6,031 bases of DNA from Clostridia bacterium (GTDB lineage: Bacteria; Bacillota; Peptococcia; DRI-13; DTU073): contig DUTO01000165.1 in the NCBI GenBank assembly GCA_012842035.1, forward strand, positions 1 to 6,031. Direction: 5' to 3'. Each line of letters begins with the position of its first letter. Position 1 is the first letter of the stretch. Both the position numbers and the translations under genes were made by a program. Below the pieces are notes generated by a model that saw only the letters and a program-made list of their open reading frames with translations, did not search any database and was not told the DNA's origin. This document shows positions 1 to 5,927 of the stretch, one piece after another.

Positions 1-23
1 ACTTTTGTGGCTCATTATTAAAT

Positions 24-57
24 AAAGAAGCCTGATTATATAAAATCAAGCTTCTTT
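24..57 (-). terminator. Intrinsic terminator of groES-groEL
   Basis: A 14-bp stem (24-37 with 44-57) encloses a 6-nt loop. Its only imperfection, C32 opposite A49, becomes a G-U wobble in the minus-strand RNA. The stem lies about 30 bp beyond the groEL stop codon and is followed, in the minus direction, by a U-rich run (TTTATTTAAT). The plus-strand side also ends in a T-rich stretch (58-69), so it may work in both directions for a gene off the left edge. Confidence 0.8.
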
Positions 58-88
58 TATTATTATGTCTTAATGGGAGGATATAATT

Positions 89-1714
89 CTACATCATCCC
101 ACCCATATTAGGAGGCATCGCCGGGCCGACCGGATTTTCCTCTGGTAAATCCACGATGAGGCATTCTGTAGTCAGTAACAACCCCGCAATAGAAGCAGCA
201 TTTTGCAGAGCACTACGCGTTACTTTCGCTGGGTCTACAATACCGGCTTCAATCATGTTCTCATAAGTACCCTTTAAGGCATTAAAGCCATAACCTTTTT
301 TACCAGCAGTTTTTACTTTTTCCACAACAACAGAACCTTCGGCTCCTGCATTACAAGCAATCTGCTTAATTGGCTCTTCTAAGGCTTTCTTAATAATATT
401 TACACCTGTCATTTCATCAGGTTCATCTGTTATAAGATTCTCCAAAACAGCAAGACTTTCAATAAAGGCAGCTCCACCACCGGCTACTATACCCTCTTCA
501 ACAGCAGCACGAGTAGCTGCCAAAGCATCTTCGATCCGATTTTTTCTTTCCTTCAATTCAGTTTCTGTCGCTGCCCCGACTTGAATTACAGCTACGCCGC
601 CAGCAAGTTTAGCCAAACGCTCCTGTAATTTTTCTCTATCGAATTCAGAAGTAGTATCTTCTAACTGTTTACGAATTTGAGCAATACGTCCTTCAATTGC
701 CTGTTTGTTACCACGACCTTCTACAATCGTCGTTTCTTCTTTAGTAATTTTAACTTTAGCGGCTTGACCAAGCATATCAATTGTTGTATTTTCTAATTTT
801 AAACCAACATCTTCACTAATCACTTGACCACCGGTAAGAACGGCAATATCTTCTAACATGGCCTTACGACGGTCACCAAAACCAGGTGCTTTTACTGCTA
901 CACAAGTAAAGGTGCCCCGTAATTTATTAACAACCAATGTAGCCAAAGCCTCTCCTTCTACTTCTTCAGCTACAATCAATAATGGCTTACCTGACTGTAC
1001 TACTTTTTCCAGTACTGGAAGAATATCCTGAATCGCAGCGACCTTCTTATCTGTAAGCAAAATATAAGGGTCTGTAAGGTTAGCCTCCATCTTATCTGTA
1101 TCTGTAATCATATAAGGAGATATGTAGCCCCGATCAAACTGCATTCCTTCTACAACATCTAGTGTTGTACCCATCCCTTGCGATTCTTCTACCGTAATTA
1201 CTCCATCATTACCTACGATTTCCATAGCTTCAGCAATGAGATCACCAATTTCAGAGTCATCAGCAGAAACAGAAGCTACCTGAGCAATAGCATCCTTGGA
1301 TTCAACCGGTTCAGATATCTTTTCAATCTCTTCCACAGTGACATTAACAGCTCTTTCAATTCCTTTTTTCAAAAACATGGGATTAGCCCCGGCGGCTACA
1401 TTTTTAAGACCTTCGCGAATAATTGCCTGAGCCAACAAAGTTGCCGTAGTCGTTCCGTCACCGGCTACGTCATTAGTCTTTGTCGCCACTTCTTTTACTA
1501 ACTGGGCTCCCATATTTTCATAAGGCTCCTCCAGCTCTATCTCTCTGGCTATAGTGACTCCATCATTAGTAATTGTTGGAGTCCCAAATTTTCTCTCTAA
1601 AACCACATTACGTCCTTTAGGTCCTAAAGTTATTTTTACAGCTTCGGCTAAGGCATTAACACCTTTTTCCAACCCTTTTCTCGCCTCTTCGCCAAAGATA
1701 ATTTCCTTTGCCAT
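89..1714 (-). CDS. groEL: 60-kDa chaperonin GroEL (Hsp60/Cpn60)
   Basis: GroEL is the ATP-driven double-ring chaperonin that encloses unfolded cytoplasmic proteins under a GroES lid. The 541-residue protein is complete and of normal family length. It begins MAKEIIFGEEAR. The equatorial ATP-binding residues are present: LGPKGRNV at 30-37, TNDGVTIA at 49-56 and GDGTTT at 85-90, where D86 is equivalent to the catalytic D87 of E. coli. The family signature AAVEEGIVAGGG is present in the C-terminal equatorial part. The C terminus is a short, flexible Gly-Met tail (MGGMM) rather than the longer GGM repeat of E. coli. The ATG is preceded by AGGAGG at 9-nt spacing. It lies 31 bp after groES in the same operon and is therefore under the same CIRCE/HrcA heat-shock control. 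No truncation or frameshift is visible. Confidence 0.98.
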   Translation of the reverse strand: MAKEIIFGEEARKGLEKGVNALAEAVKITLGPKGRNVVLERKFGTPTITNDGVTIAREIELEEPYENMGAQLVKEVATKTNDVAGDGTTTATLLAQAIIREGLKNVAAGANPMFLKKGIERAVNVTVEEIEKISEPVESKDAIAQVASVSADDSEIGDLIAEAMEIVGNDGVITVEESQGMGTTLDVVEGMQFDRGYISPYMITDTDKMEANLTDPYILLTDKKVAAIQDILPVLEKVVQSGKPLLIVAEEVEGEALATLVVNKLRGTFTCVAVKAPGFGDRRKAMLEDIAVLTGGQVISEDVGLKLENTTIDMLGQAAKVKITKEETTIVEGRGNKQAIEGRIAQIRKQLEDTTSEFDREKLQERLAKLAGGVAVIQVGAATETELKERKNRIEDALAATRAAVEEGIVAGGGAAFIESLAVLENLITDEPDEMTGVNIIKKALEEPIKQIACNAGAEGSVVVEKVKTAGKKGYGFNALKGTYENMIEAGIVDPAKVTRSALQNAASIAGLLLTTECLIVDLPEENPVGPAMPPNMGGMM

Positions 1715-1745
1715 TTTCTTTTCCCTCCTAAACTTTCCTTAATCT

Positions 1746-2030
1746 TTAAATAATCGCGTGAATATCCCTTTCACTAAGAATTAAGTAATCTTGTTCCTCA
1801 ATTTTAATGTCTGTTCCAGCATATTTTGAAAAAATCACCTTGTCGCCTACCTTTACTTCTAACGGTATTTTTTGACCATTTTCCAAAATCCTGCCCGAAC
1901 CTACAGCTATTATTTCACCCTGCTGAGGCTTTTCCTTAGCTGTATCTGGAAGGACAATACCGCTTTTTGTTTTTTCTTCCTGGTCTAATGGTTTAATTAC
2001 AACTTTGTCGCCAAGAGGCTTAATATTCAT
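1746..2030 (-). CDS. groES: 10-kDa co-chaperonin GroES (Hsp10/Cpn10)
   Basis: GroES forms the heptameric lid that caps GroEL and drives ATP-dependent folding in the cytoplasm. The sequence carries the family landmarks: the N-terminal PLGDKVVIKP strand, the mobile loop around EEKTKSGIVLPDTAKEKP that contacts GroEL, the GEIIAVGSG turn, and the later KVGDKVIFSKYAGT motif. Two ATG codons compete for the start. The one at 2036 sits only 2 nt after the AAGGAGGT ribosome binding site, while the one at 2030 sits about 8 nt after it and gives the standard MNIKPLGDK N terminus. The 94-residue product from 2030 is therefore preferred over a 96-residue one. It is the first gene of the groESL operon, directly downstream of CIRCE. 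Confidence 0.97.
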   Translation of the reverse strand: MNIKPLGDKVVIKPLDQEEKTKSGIVLPDTAKEKPQQGEIIAVGSGRILENGQKIPLEVKVGDKVIFSKYAGTDIKIEEQDYLILSERDIHAII

Positions 2031-2036
2031 GTTCAT

Positions 2037-2045
2037 GACCTCCTT
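2037..2045 (-). promoter_or_regulatory. groES ribosome binding site that decides its start
   Basis: In the minus-strand RNA, AAGGAGGT lies right next to the first in-frame ATG (2036), too close for initiation, and at about 8 nt from the second ATG (2030). The spacing favours the downstream start. Confidence 0.7.
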
Positions 2046-2059
2046 AAAATTTTATTTTG

Positions 2060-2086
2060 TTAGCACTCTATGCTGACGAGTGCTAA
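2060..2086 (-). promoter_or_regulatory. CIRCE operator (HrcA binding site)
   Basis: This is a perfect CIRCE element: TTAGCACTC, a 9-bp spacer, then GAGTGCTAA, with no mismatch to the consensus. It lies between the predicted groESL promoter and the groES start, starting about 6 nt into the predicted transcript. In Bacillota and other bacteria, HrcA binds this inverted repeat as a dimer and represses groESL (often dnaK too) until heat shock. The hrcA gene is not in the window, so HrcA control is inferred from the site. Confidence 0.95.
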
Positions 2087-2098
2087 CATTTGTTATTA

Positions 2099-2127
2099 AT
2101 CATAGTAAAGGCCCCCAAAGAAGGCAA
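2099..2127 (-). promoter_or_regulatory. Predicted SigA-type promoter of groES-groEL
   Basis: Reading the minus strand, a -35 box TTGCCT (2122-2127) is followed after exactly 17 bp by a -10 box TATGAT (2099-2104). Transcription would start near 2092, just upstream of CIRCE, which is the usual geometry for HrcA-repressed groESL promoters. Confidence 0.8.
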
Positions 2128-2265
2128 CTTTCATATTTTGCTGTTTTTCAAAACTATCTCGCTTTGCTCTTATATATGAGCTAATATCTCCCTTTTACTT
2201 CTTTTTTCTAATATCCCCACTTAAACCACTCTTTATACACAAAACAATCTCCTCCACCTAAATCA
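2128..2265. other. Intergenic region between groESL and the folate gene
   Basis: About 270 bp separate the divergent groES and 5-formyltetrahydrofolate cyclo-ligase starts. The groESL promoter with CIRCE occupies one side and the TGATATAAT box the other. The AT-rich middle shows no convincing ORF, hairpin, RNA gene or repeat. Confidence 0.5.
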
Positions 2266-2274
2266 TGATATAAT
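2266..2274 (+). promoter_or_regulatory. Extended -10 promoter for the folate gene
   Basis: TGATATAAT is a perfect TATAAT box preceded by the TG of an extended -10, 28 bp upstream of the ATG at 2303. No good -35 is visible at 17 bp, which fits an extended -10 promoter. A modest AAAGGT ribosome binding site lies about 7 nt before the ATG. Confidence 0.6.
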
Positions 2275-2302
2275 AAAATCAAAAACCAAGAAAGGTAAAA
2301 AA

Positions 2303-2875
2303 ATGAATAAAAAAGAATTGCGCCAAAAAGTGCTAAAAAAACGAGAGAATCTCTCTTTAACTGAAGTACAAAAGAAAAGCCAACAAATCAACCAACAAGT
2401 TTTAGCACTCCCGGCCTTCTCTGCAGCAAAAACAATCCTTACTTACCTGCCCATCAAAAAAGAACCTAACACACTACCCCTGCTTACTAATGCTTGGCAA
2501 CAGCAAAAACAGGTTCTCATTCCTGTTACGCAAACAAAAAATAAATCTTTAATTCTTTCTCAGCTAAAAAATCTAAACGAAGTCACTAAAAGAAGCTATG
2601 ACCTTCTTGAACCAAAGCCGGAATTTCTGCGTCCCATAGCGCCCCGCTTTGTAGATTTGTGCCTACTGCCCGGGCTTGCTTTTGATTATAGCGGAAACCG
2701 CCTCGGCTATGGGGGAGGCTACTTCGACCGTTTTTTGCCTAAGCTTCGCTCCACTTGTCTCAAAATTGCTCTCGCTTATGACTTCCAAATTTTTGACTCC
2801 ATCCCTATAGCAAAACACGACATCCCTATAGATATAATCATTACCGAATCAACAATTCATATTTGTCCAAAATAA
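2303..2875 (+). CDS. 5-formyltetrahydrofolate cyclo-ligase (MTHFS family)
   Basis: The predicted cytoplasmic enzyme makes 5,10-methenyltetrahydrofolate from 5-formyltetrahydrofolate with ATP, returning a storage form of folate to the one-carbon pool. The 190-residue length is normal for the family. The N terminus has the basic KKELRQKVLKKR segment typical of the nucleotide-binding side. KKEPNT at 52-57 matches the usual substrate-pocket region. The C-terminal signature is clear: PGLAFD at 123-128, then GNRLGYGGGYFDRFL at 131-145, the Gly-rich loop diagnostic of the family. HDIPIDIIITE at 172-182 matches the conserved strand near the end. It is transcribed alone, divergent from groESL, and ends 14 bp from the convergent stop of gene A. 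The family is called ygfA, fau or yqgN in different genomes, so no symbol is assigned. Confidence 0.93.
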   Translation: MNKKELRQKVLKKRENLSLTEVQKKSQQINQQVLALPAFSAAKTILTYLPIKKEPNTLPLLTNAWQQQKQVLIPVTQTKNKSLILSQLKNLNEVTKRSYDLLEPKPEFLRPIAPRFVDLCLLPGLAFDYSGNRLGYGGGYFDRFLPKLRSTCLKIALAYDFQIFDSIPIAKHDIPIDIIITESTIHICPK

Positions 2876-2889
2876 GCTCTCTCTCATTT

Positions 2890-3636
2890 TCAGGGAGTCC
2901 TCTCTGTCTCTCTCGACGACAGTTTAGACTTAGCAATCCCCCCCTCTTTGCTTTTCTCATTCTGCTCTGCCGTTACCTCATTTCCCTCGCCCTCAATATA
3001 TTTCTTCAACGACTCTCTCTGCCTATTAAGAATATTCATTAGTTCCACATCTTCCCCAATCTCATCCTGCCAAATTCTATCTGTTTGCATAGCCGGCACC
3101 ATTTCCTTGATATAATATGCTCTTCTTTCCTTGGCTTTAATCTTTTTTATATCCTCTCTAATTTTTGCCCAATCACGTTTAACTTTTCCTTTAGCTTGTG
3201 CTCTTACTTTAAAATTATGTTCCATTACCTTTAAATCCTCTCTTCTGTCTTCACCATAAGGATTAGTTTCAAGAGCTATTAATTCTTGCATTTGTTCTTT
3301 CGGAAAATCAACTCCCTTTTTTCTAAACTCATGCCAAAGCCGAGCTCGCCTTATAAATTTCTCCTCAGCCTCTTTAAATTGTTTTGCCGCTTCAGGGTCA
3401 TTCTCGCAAAGTTTTTCAATCTCATATTTATATTTATAAAATACTTGTCTGATTTTCCATATTTCATTTTCAAATAAAATTACATTTAGATGATCTAAAT
3501 TTTTTTCACTGAAATATACAGAACTATTTTTATCCGCAAAACTTCTAATCTCTTGATCCACCTTTTGAATTAAATCATCTATTTTTTGCTGCTGCCGTTT
3601 TTCTAACCTTTCCTTTATCCCCCTAAATAACCCCAT
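2890..3636 (-). CDS. Gene A: charged helical protein, paralogue of D and E
   Basis: Not recognised as any named family. The 248-residue product is rich in Lys, Glu and Arg, with no signal peptide or membrane segment, and is predicted to be mostly helical. Landmarks are MGLFRGIKE at 1-9; a long basic/acidic helix to about 34; IRQVFYKYKYEIEKLC at 62-77; the block starting PEAAKQF at 81; LWHEFRKKGVDFPKEQM at 100-116; a very basic stretch at about 143-172; and SLKKY at 209-213 before a polar tail. Gene D has the same central block without gaps. The frame is open further upstream to a TTG at 3669, but that codon has no ribosome binding site. The ATG at 3636 has AGGTGG at about 8 nt and gives the same start motif as genes B, C and D, so it is chosen. 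A terminator separates it from gene B, so it may be its own transcript. Confidence 0.8.
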   Translation of the reverse strand: MGLFRGIKERLEKRQQQKIDDLIQKVDQEIRSFADKNSSVYFSEKNLDHLNVILFENEIWKIRQVFYKYKYEIEKLCENDPEAAKQFKEAEEKFIRRARLWHEFRKKGVDFPKEQMQELIALETNPYGEDRREDLKVMEHNFKVRAQAKGKVKRDWAKIREDIKKIKAKERRAYYIKEMVPAMQTDRIWQDEIGEDVELMNILNRQRESLKKYIEGEGNEVTAEQNEKSKEGGIAKSKLSSRETERTP

Positions 3637-3687
3637 AAATTTTCCCACCTTTAACCTTAATTTTCTCAAGTCTTATTAATTAAAACA

Positions 3688-3722
3688 AAAGGGTGCGTTT
3701 TGTTTAATAAAACACACCCTTT
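3688..3722 (-). terminator. Intrinsic terminator after gene B
   Basis: A 14-bp stem (3688-3701 with 3709-3722) encloses a 7-nt loop. Its one imperfection (C3696 opposite A3714) becomes a G-U pair in minus-strand RNA. The stem is followed in that RNA by UUUUGUUUUA. It lies about 40 bp after the gene B stop, and its base-pairing style is much like that of the groEL terminator. It should end the E-D-C-B transcript and leave gene A separately expressed or expressed by read-through. Confidence 0.85.
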
Positions 3723-3763
3723 AGCGATACCTCTGCGAAAAAAGAAGTGCCTCTGTACAAAAT

Positions 3764-4069
3764 TTAGCGTGCTCCGCCTCTCTGCGGAGGCAAGTTTTCT
3801 CGCTCGGTTTTATCTCTATTTTGCTCTTTTTGTACTTCACTTTCTTTTCCCCACACATTAAGTGATTTTTTTTCAAGCCGCCTAAGGTCTTCTTGGGCAT
3901 GTATATCACTTAACCGCTTTTCCGCCTTACGACCTACTATTCCGTCCCTAAACTCCATACCCACTTCTTCAGCTATAAGCTCTTCTGCCTCTTTTGCAGC
4001 ACCTAAATCATTTAACCGCTGTTCTGCCTTACGCTTTACTATTCCATCGACTCCATTACGCAACCCCAT
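3764..4069 (-). CDS. Gene B: small protein with an internal repeat
   Basis: Not recognised as any named family. The 101-residue product starts MGLRNGVDGIV, close to the starts of A, C and D. Its first half is two copies of one unit: DGIVKRKAEQRLND at 8-21 and DGIVGRKAEKRLSD at 42-55, with 11 of 14 residues identical and a period of 34 residues. The second half is polar and charged and ends PPQRGGAR. The longer frame up to 4114 is rejected because the ATG at 4069 has a perfect AGGAGG at 7 nt and yields the shared MGL start. It lacks the central 'PE...LW-x-E' block of A and D, so it is related only through its ends. It follows C by 82 bp, which contain a possible promoter, and precedes a strong terminator. 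Confidence 0.75.
   Translation of the reverse strand: MGLRNGVDGIVKRKAEQRLNDLGAAKEAEELIAEEVGMEFRDGIVGRKAEKRLSDIHAQEDLRRLEKKSLNVWGKESEVQKEQNRDKTERENLPPQRGGAR
3905..4048 (-). repeat. Internal direct repeat in gene B
   Basis: The 42-bp segments 3905-3946 and 4007-4048 are direct repeats with 35 of 42 bases identical by my alignment, in the same reading frame, 102 bp apart start to start. Most differences fall in few codons, consistent with an in-frame duplication that has diverged. Confidence 0.8.
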
Positions 4070-4119
4070 ATACTGCCCTCCTCTCTTTTGCTCTTTCAAA
4101 ATATTCCCTCTCACTTATA

Positions 4120-4149
4120 ATTGTAACATATATTTAAACAATTTGTCTA
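4120..4149 (-). promoter_or_regulatory. Possible promoter for gene B
   Basis: Reading the minus strand, TAGACA (4144-4149) is followed after 18 bp by TACAAT (4120-4125), which is preceded by TGT as in an extended -10. It sits in the 82-bp gap between C and B. The -35 match is imperfect and the region is AT-rich, so chance is possible. Confidence 0.4.
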
Positions 4150-4151
4150 TC

Positions 4152-4595
4152 CTATAAAGAACGTAGGGATTGAGCTTCTTTATTCCTCTCCGCTAACTCC
4201 CCTGGTTTTATTTCCTCCTTCTTTTCTGTCTTTTGTTTTTCAATTGTCTGCCCAATTTCTGCAAGCGATGTTCTAGTGCCTCGCTCTGCTTCAAGCTCCT
4301 TTTTCATATCCTGTAATTTCTTTAGCCCTTCCTCTTTCATTCTTTCAATTTCTTCCGGACCGCAAAACTTCCATAATGCTTGCCTGTATTTATTAAAAAT
4401 AACATTGATATAAGCCTTATCTATTTTTAACATTCTCGCATTGGCAAATGGGTCAGTTTTAAAATCATATTTATCAAATTGATCAGTTTTACGTGAGAGG
4501 ATTACAATCTCTTTATCTATACACGCTTTTATTTCCTCAATTTTAGCTTGACGCCTCTCTTCTGCCCATTTTTTTATCCCATCTAATAATCCCAT
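4152..4595 (-). CDS. Gene C: short member of the charged helical family
   Basis: Not recognised as any named family. The 147-residue product opens MGLLDGIKKWAEERRQAKI, strongly like A and D. The INVIFNKYRQALWKFC stretch at 63-78 lines up with IRQVFYKYKYEIEKLC of A, both followed by 'PE' and a charged helix. C then lacks the 'LW-x-E...FP-x-E' block and goes straight into a Lys/Glu-rich region ending RNKEAQSLRSL, a shortened version of the SL[KR]-x-Y box seen in A, D and E. It therefore looks like a paralogue with the middle lost. The ATG has GGAGGT at about 4-5 nt. It lies 36 bp after D on the same strand and is probably co-transcribed with it. No signal peptide or membrane helix is visible. 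Confidence 0.8.
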   Translation of the reverse strand: MGLLDGIKKWAEERRQAKIEEIKACIDKEIVILSRKTDQFDKYDFKTDPFANARMLKIDKAYINVIFNKYRQALWKFCGPEEIERMKEEGLKKLQDMKKELEAERGTRTSLAEIGQTIEKQKTEKKEEIKPGELAERNKEAQSLRSL

Positions 4596-4631
4596 ACTTA
4601 CCTCCCTACCTTTTTAAATTTTATACCCCAA

Positions 4632-5204
4632 TTAACGAGCTACGTATTCCTGCTGAGGTTGAATTTCTTCCTGCGGAAACTTCCCCCTTTGCTCTCCTTC
4701 GGCAACAATAAGCCCTTCATATTCCCTAAGTGACTTGGCTTCATTTCTATTTCTTATTAACTCTTGATCAATTGACCTTAAATATTCCATACTTCTTTCA
4801 TTGCCATATTTCATTTCCAGTTCATATAATCTCTTCATATTTTCTGCCGGAAAACTCATCCCCTCTTCTCTAAGTTCATACCAAAGTTCTACCCATTCTA
4901 ATAATTCTGCTTTTACTTTTTCAGCCCTAACTTTAACTTCAGGATTATTAGGGCTAATTATACTCAACTTGGTCTTGGTCCAAGCATATTCTTCTTCAAT
5001 CTTTTGTCTTATAGTTGTGCATATTGTTTTGTTTTGCAAATGGAAAATTAATTTTTGGTCATCGTATTCGCAATCAAGAGGTCTTTGCGTTGTTTTTATT
5101 AACGAGCTCCCCTTAAACTTCATCTGAAAGTCCTGAATAACCTTATCTATCATTTGTTCATGCTTATCTTTAAACAACCTCTTCAGCCCATCTAATAATC
5201 TCAT
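4632..5204 (-). CDS. Gene D: charged helical protein, paralogue of A and E
   Basis: Not recognised as any named family. From the preferred start the product has 190 residues: MRLLDGLKRLFKDK at 1-14; a helical region; the block starting PEVKVRAEKVKAEL at 88; LWYELREEGMSFPAENM at 107-123; LEMKYG at 129-134; RNRNEAKSLREY at 151-162; and a polar Gln/Glu-rich tail. The central block matches A and E without gaps. An ATG four codons earlier (5216) is possible, but the one at 5204 has TGAGG at about 6 nt and restores the family start motif, so it is chosen. It lies about 50 bp after E and 36 bp before C, likely in one operon. It is soluble and charged with no catalytic signature, so a structural, adaptor or secreted role cannot be told from the sequence. 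Confidence 0.78.
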   Translation of the reverse strand: MRLLDGLKRLFKDKHEQMIDKVIQDFQMKFKGSSLIKTTQRPLDCEYDDQKLIFHLQNKTICTTIRQKIEEEYAWTKTKLSIISPNNPEVKVRAEKVKAELLEWVELWYELREEGMSFPAENMKRLYELEMKYGNERSMEYLRSIDQELIRNRNEAKSLREYEGLIVAEGEQRGKFPQEEIQPQQEYVAR

Positions 5205-5255
5205 CTTGCGCCTCATTGCCTTTCTTTAAAACTTTTCACACAAGCACACTTAAGG

Positions 5256-5927
5256 TCAAGAAAGATTACGACCACCTTCGCCCCTTTGCGGAGTTGAGGT
5301 TTGTCTTATATCTTTCGTACTTGTCGTTTTCTCTTCCCCCGCCAAAGCACGACGTGCATAAGCTTTAAGAGATTCCCTCTGTTCTTCCCTTTGCTCGCTC
5401 CGAACCCTCTCACCTTCTTTTAAAATCCCGGCAAGACGGTCACTATCTATAGTGGCATTCCCCGGTTCATGTTCCTTTATGAAATTTAAAAGACGTTCTT
5501 CAAATGGTCGAGTTTGAGATTCGTTTTTCTGAGGTTCTATAACTTTATCACGAGGAACAAAATACAATTCCTGATCCATGAGATGCACCTTCAATCTTTC
5601 CGTCGTTTCAGAAGATAAACCCAGCTCTTTTGCAGCTTGATCTAAAGTTTTCGCTATTCCCGATTTCGCCGTTTCTTTGTAGCGCCAATCCGGAGTTATC
5701 GCCCCATATTTTTTATCAAGAGTAAATGCTACCTTAGCAACATCTTCTTGGTACCCCTCTACTCTAAGAAAATTATAACTAACTTCTCTTATCTCTAAAT
5801 TGGTTTTTACTTCTTTAGCTCTTGCTTCTAATTCCGGTTCTCCTTTATATAAATGTCTACAATCATAAAACGAATCTTCAATAAACTGCATGGCCTCCGC
5901 ATATAAACGAACATTAGTCTCGTGGTC
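5256..5927 (-). CDS. Gene E: 5'-incomplete relative of genes A and D
   Basis: Not recognised as any named family. From the first ATG (5891) it would be 211 residues, but the frame stays open upstream to 5984 with no start codon, and the DNA folds back on itself at 5928, so I treat it as a fragment. Counting from that ATG, the visible parts are: the family block starting PELEARAKEVKTNL at 19-32 and ending LRVEGY at 42-47; LDKKYG at 58-63; TLDQAAKELGLSSETTERL at 82-100, which resembles a helix-turn-helix; QRESLKAYARRALAG at 171-185, a full version of the C-terminal box; and the tail TPQRGEGGR at 200-208, like the end of B. The GGAGG just 2 nt before the ATG is too close for a ribosome binding site and may mislead gene callers. 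It is first in the E-D-C run, so the operon promoter is off the window. Confidence 0.7.
   Translation of the reverse strand, partial: DHETNVRLYAEAMQFIEDSFYDCRHLYKGEPELEARAKEVKTNLEIREVSYNFLRVEGYQEDVAKVAFTLDKKYGAITPDWRYKETAKSGIAKTLDQAAKELGLSSETTERLKVHLMDQELYFVPRDKVIEPQKNESQTRPFEERLLNFIKEHEPGNATIDSDRLAGILKEGERVRSEQREEQRESLKAYARRALAGEEKTTSTKDIRQTSTPQRGEGGRNLS

Noticed and set aside
1178..1742. Open frames on the plus strand inside groEL
   Set aside because: They are antisense to a complete, well-supported GroEL and have no ribosome binding site or plausible protein composition.
2873..2895. Terminator between the folate gene and gene A
   Set aside because: The CT-rich stretch around 2878-2900 gives only a short, weak stem with no U-run.
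3286..3477. Plus-strand open frame inside gene A
   Set aside because: It is antisense to A, whose minus frame has paralogues; Phe/Leu-rich composition is the usual shadow of a Lys/Glu-rich gene.
3715..3763. Stop-codon read-through extending gene B by about 17 codons
   Set aside because: The extension (through SLKG at its end) is short and leads into the terminator; nothing supports recoding at the TAA.
3721..3909. 62-codon minus-strand frame overlapping the end of B
   Set aside because: It overlaps B in another frame, lacks a good ribosome binding site and runs through the terminator side of the gene.
4801..5127. Plus-strand open frame inside gene D
   Set aside because: Antisense to D, whose minus frame aligns with A and E; composition looks like a shadow.
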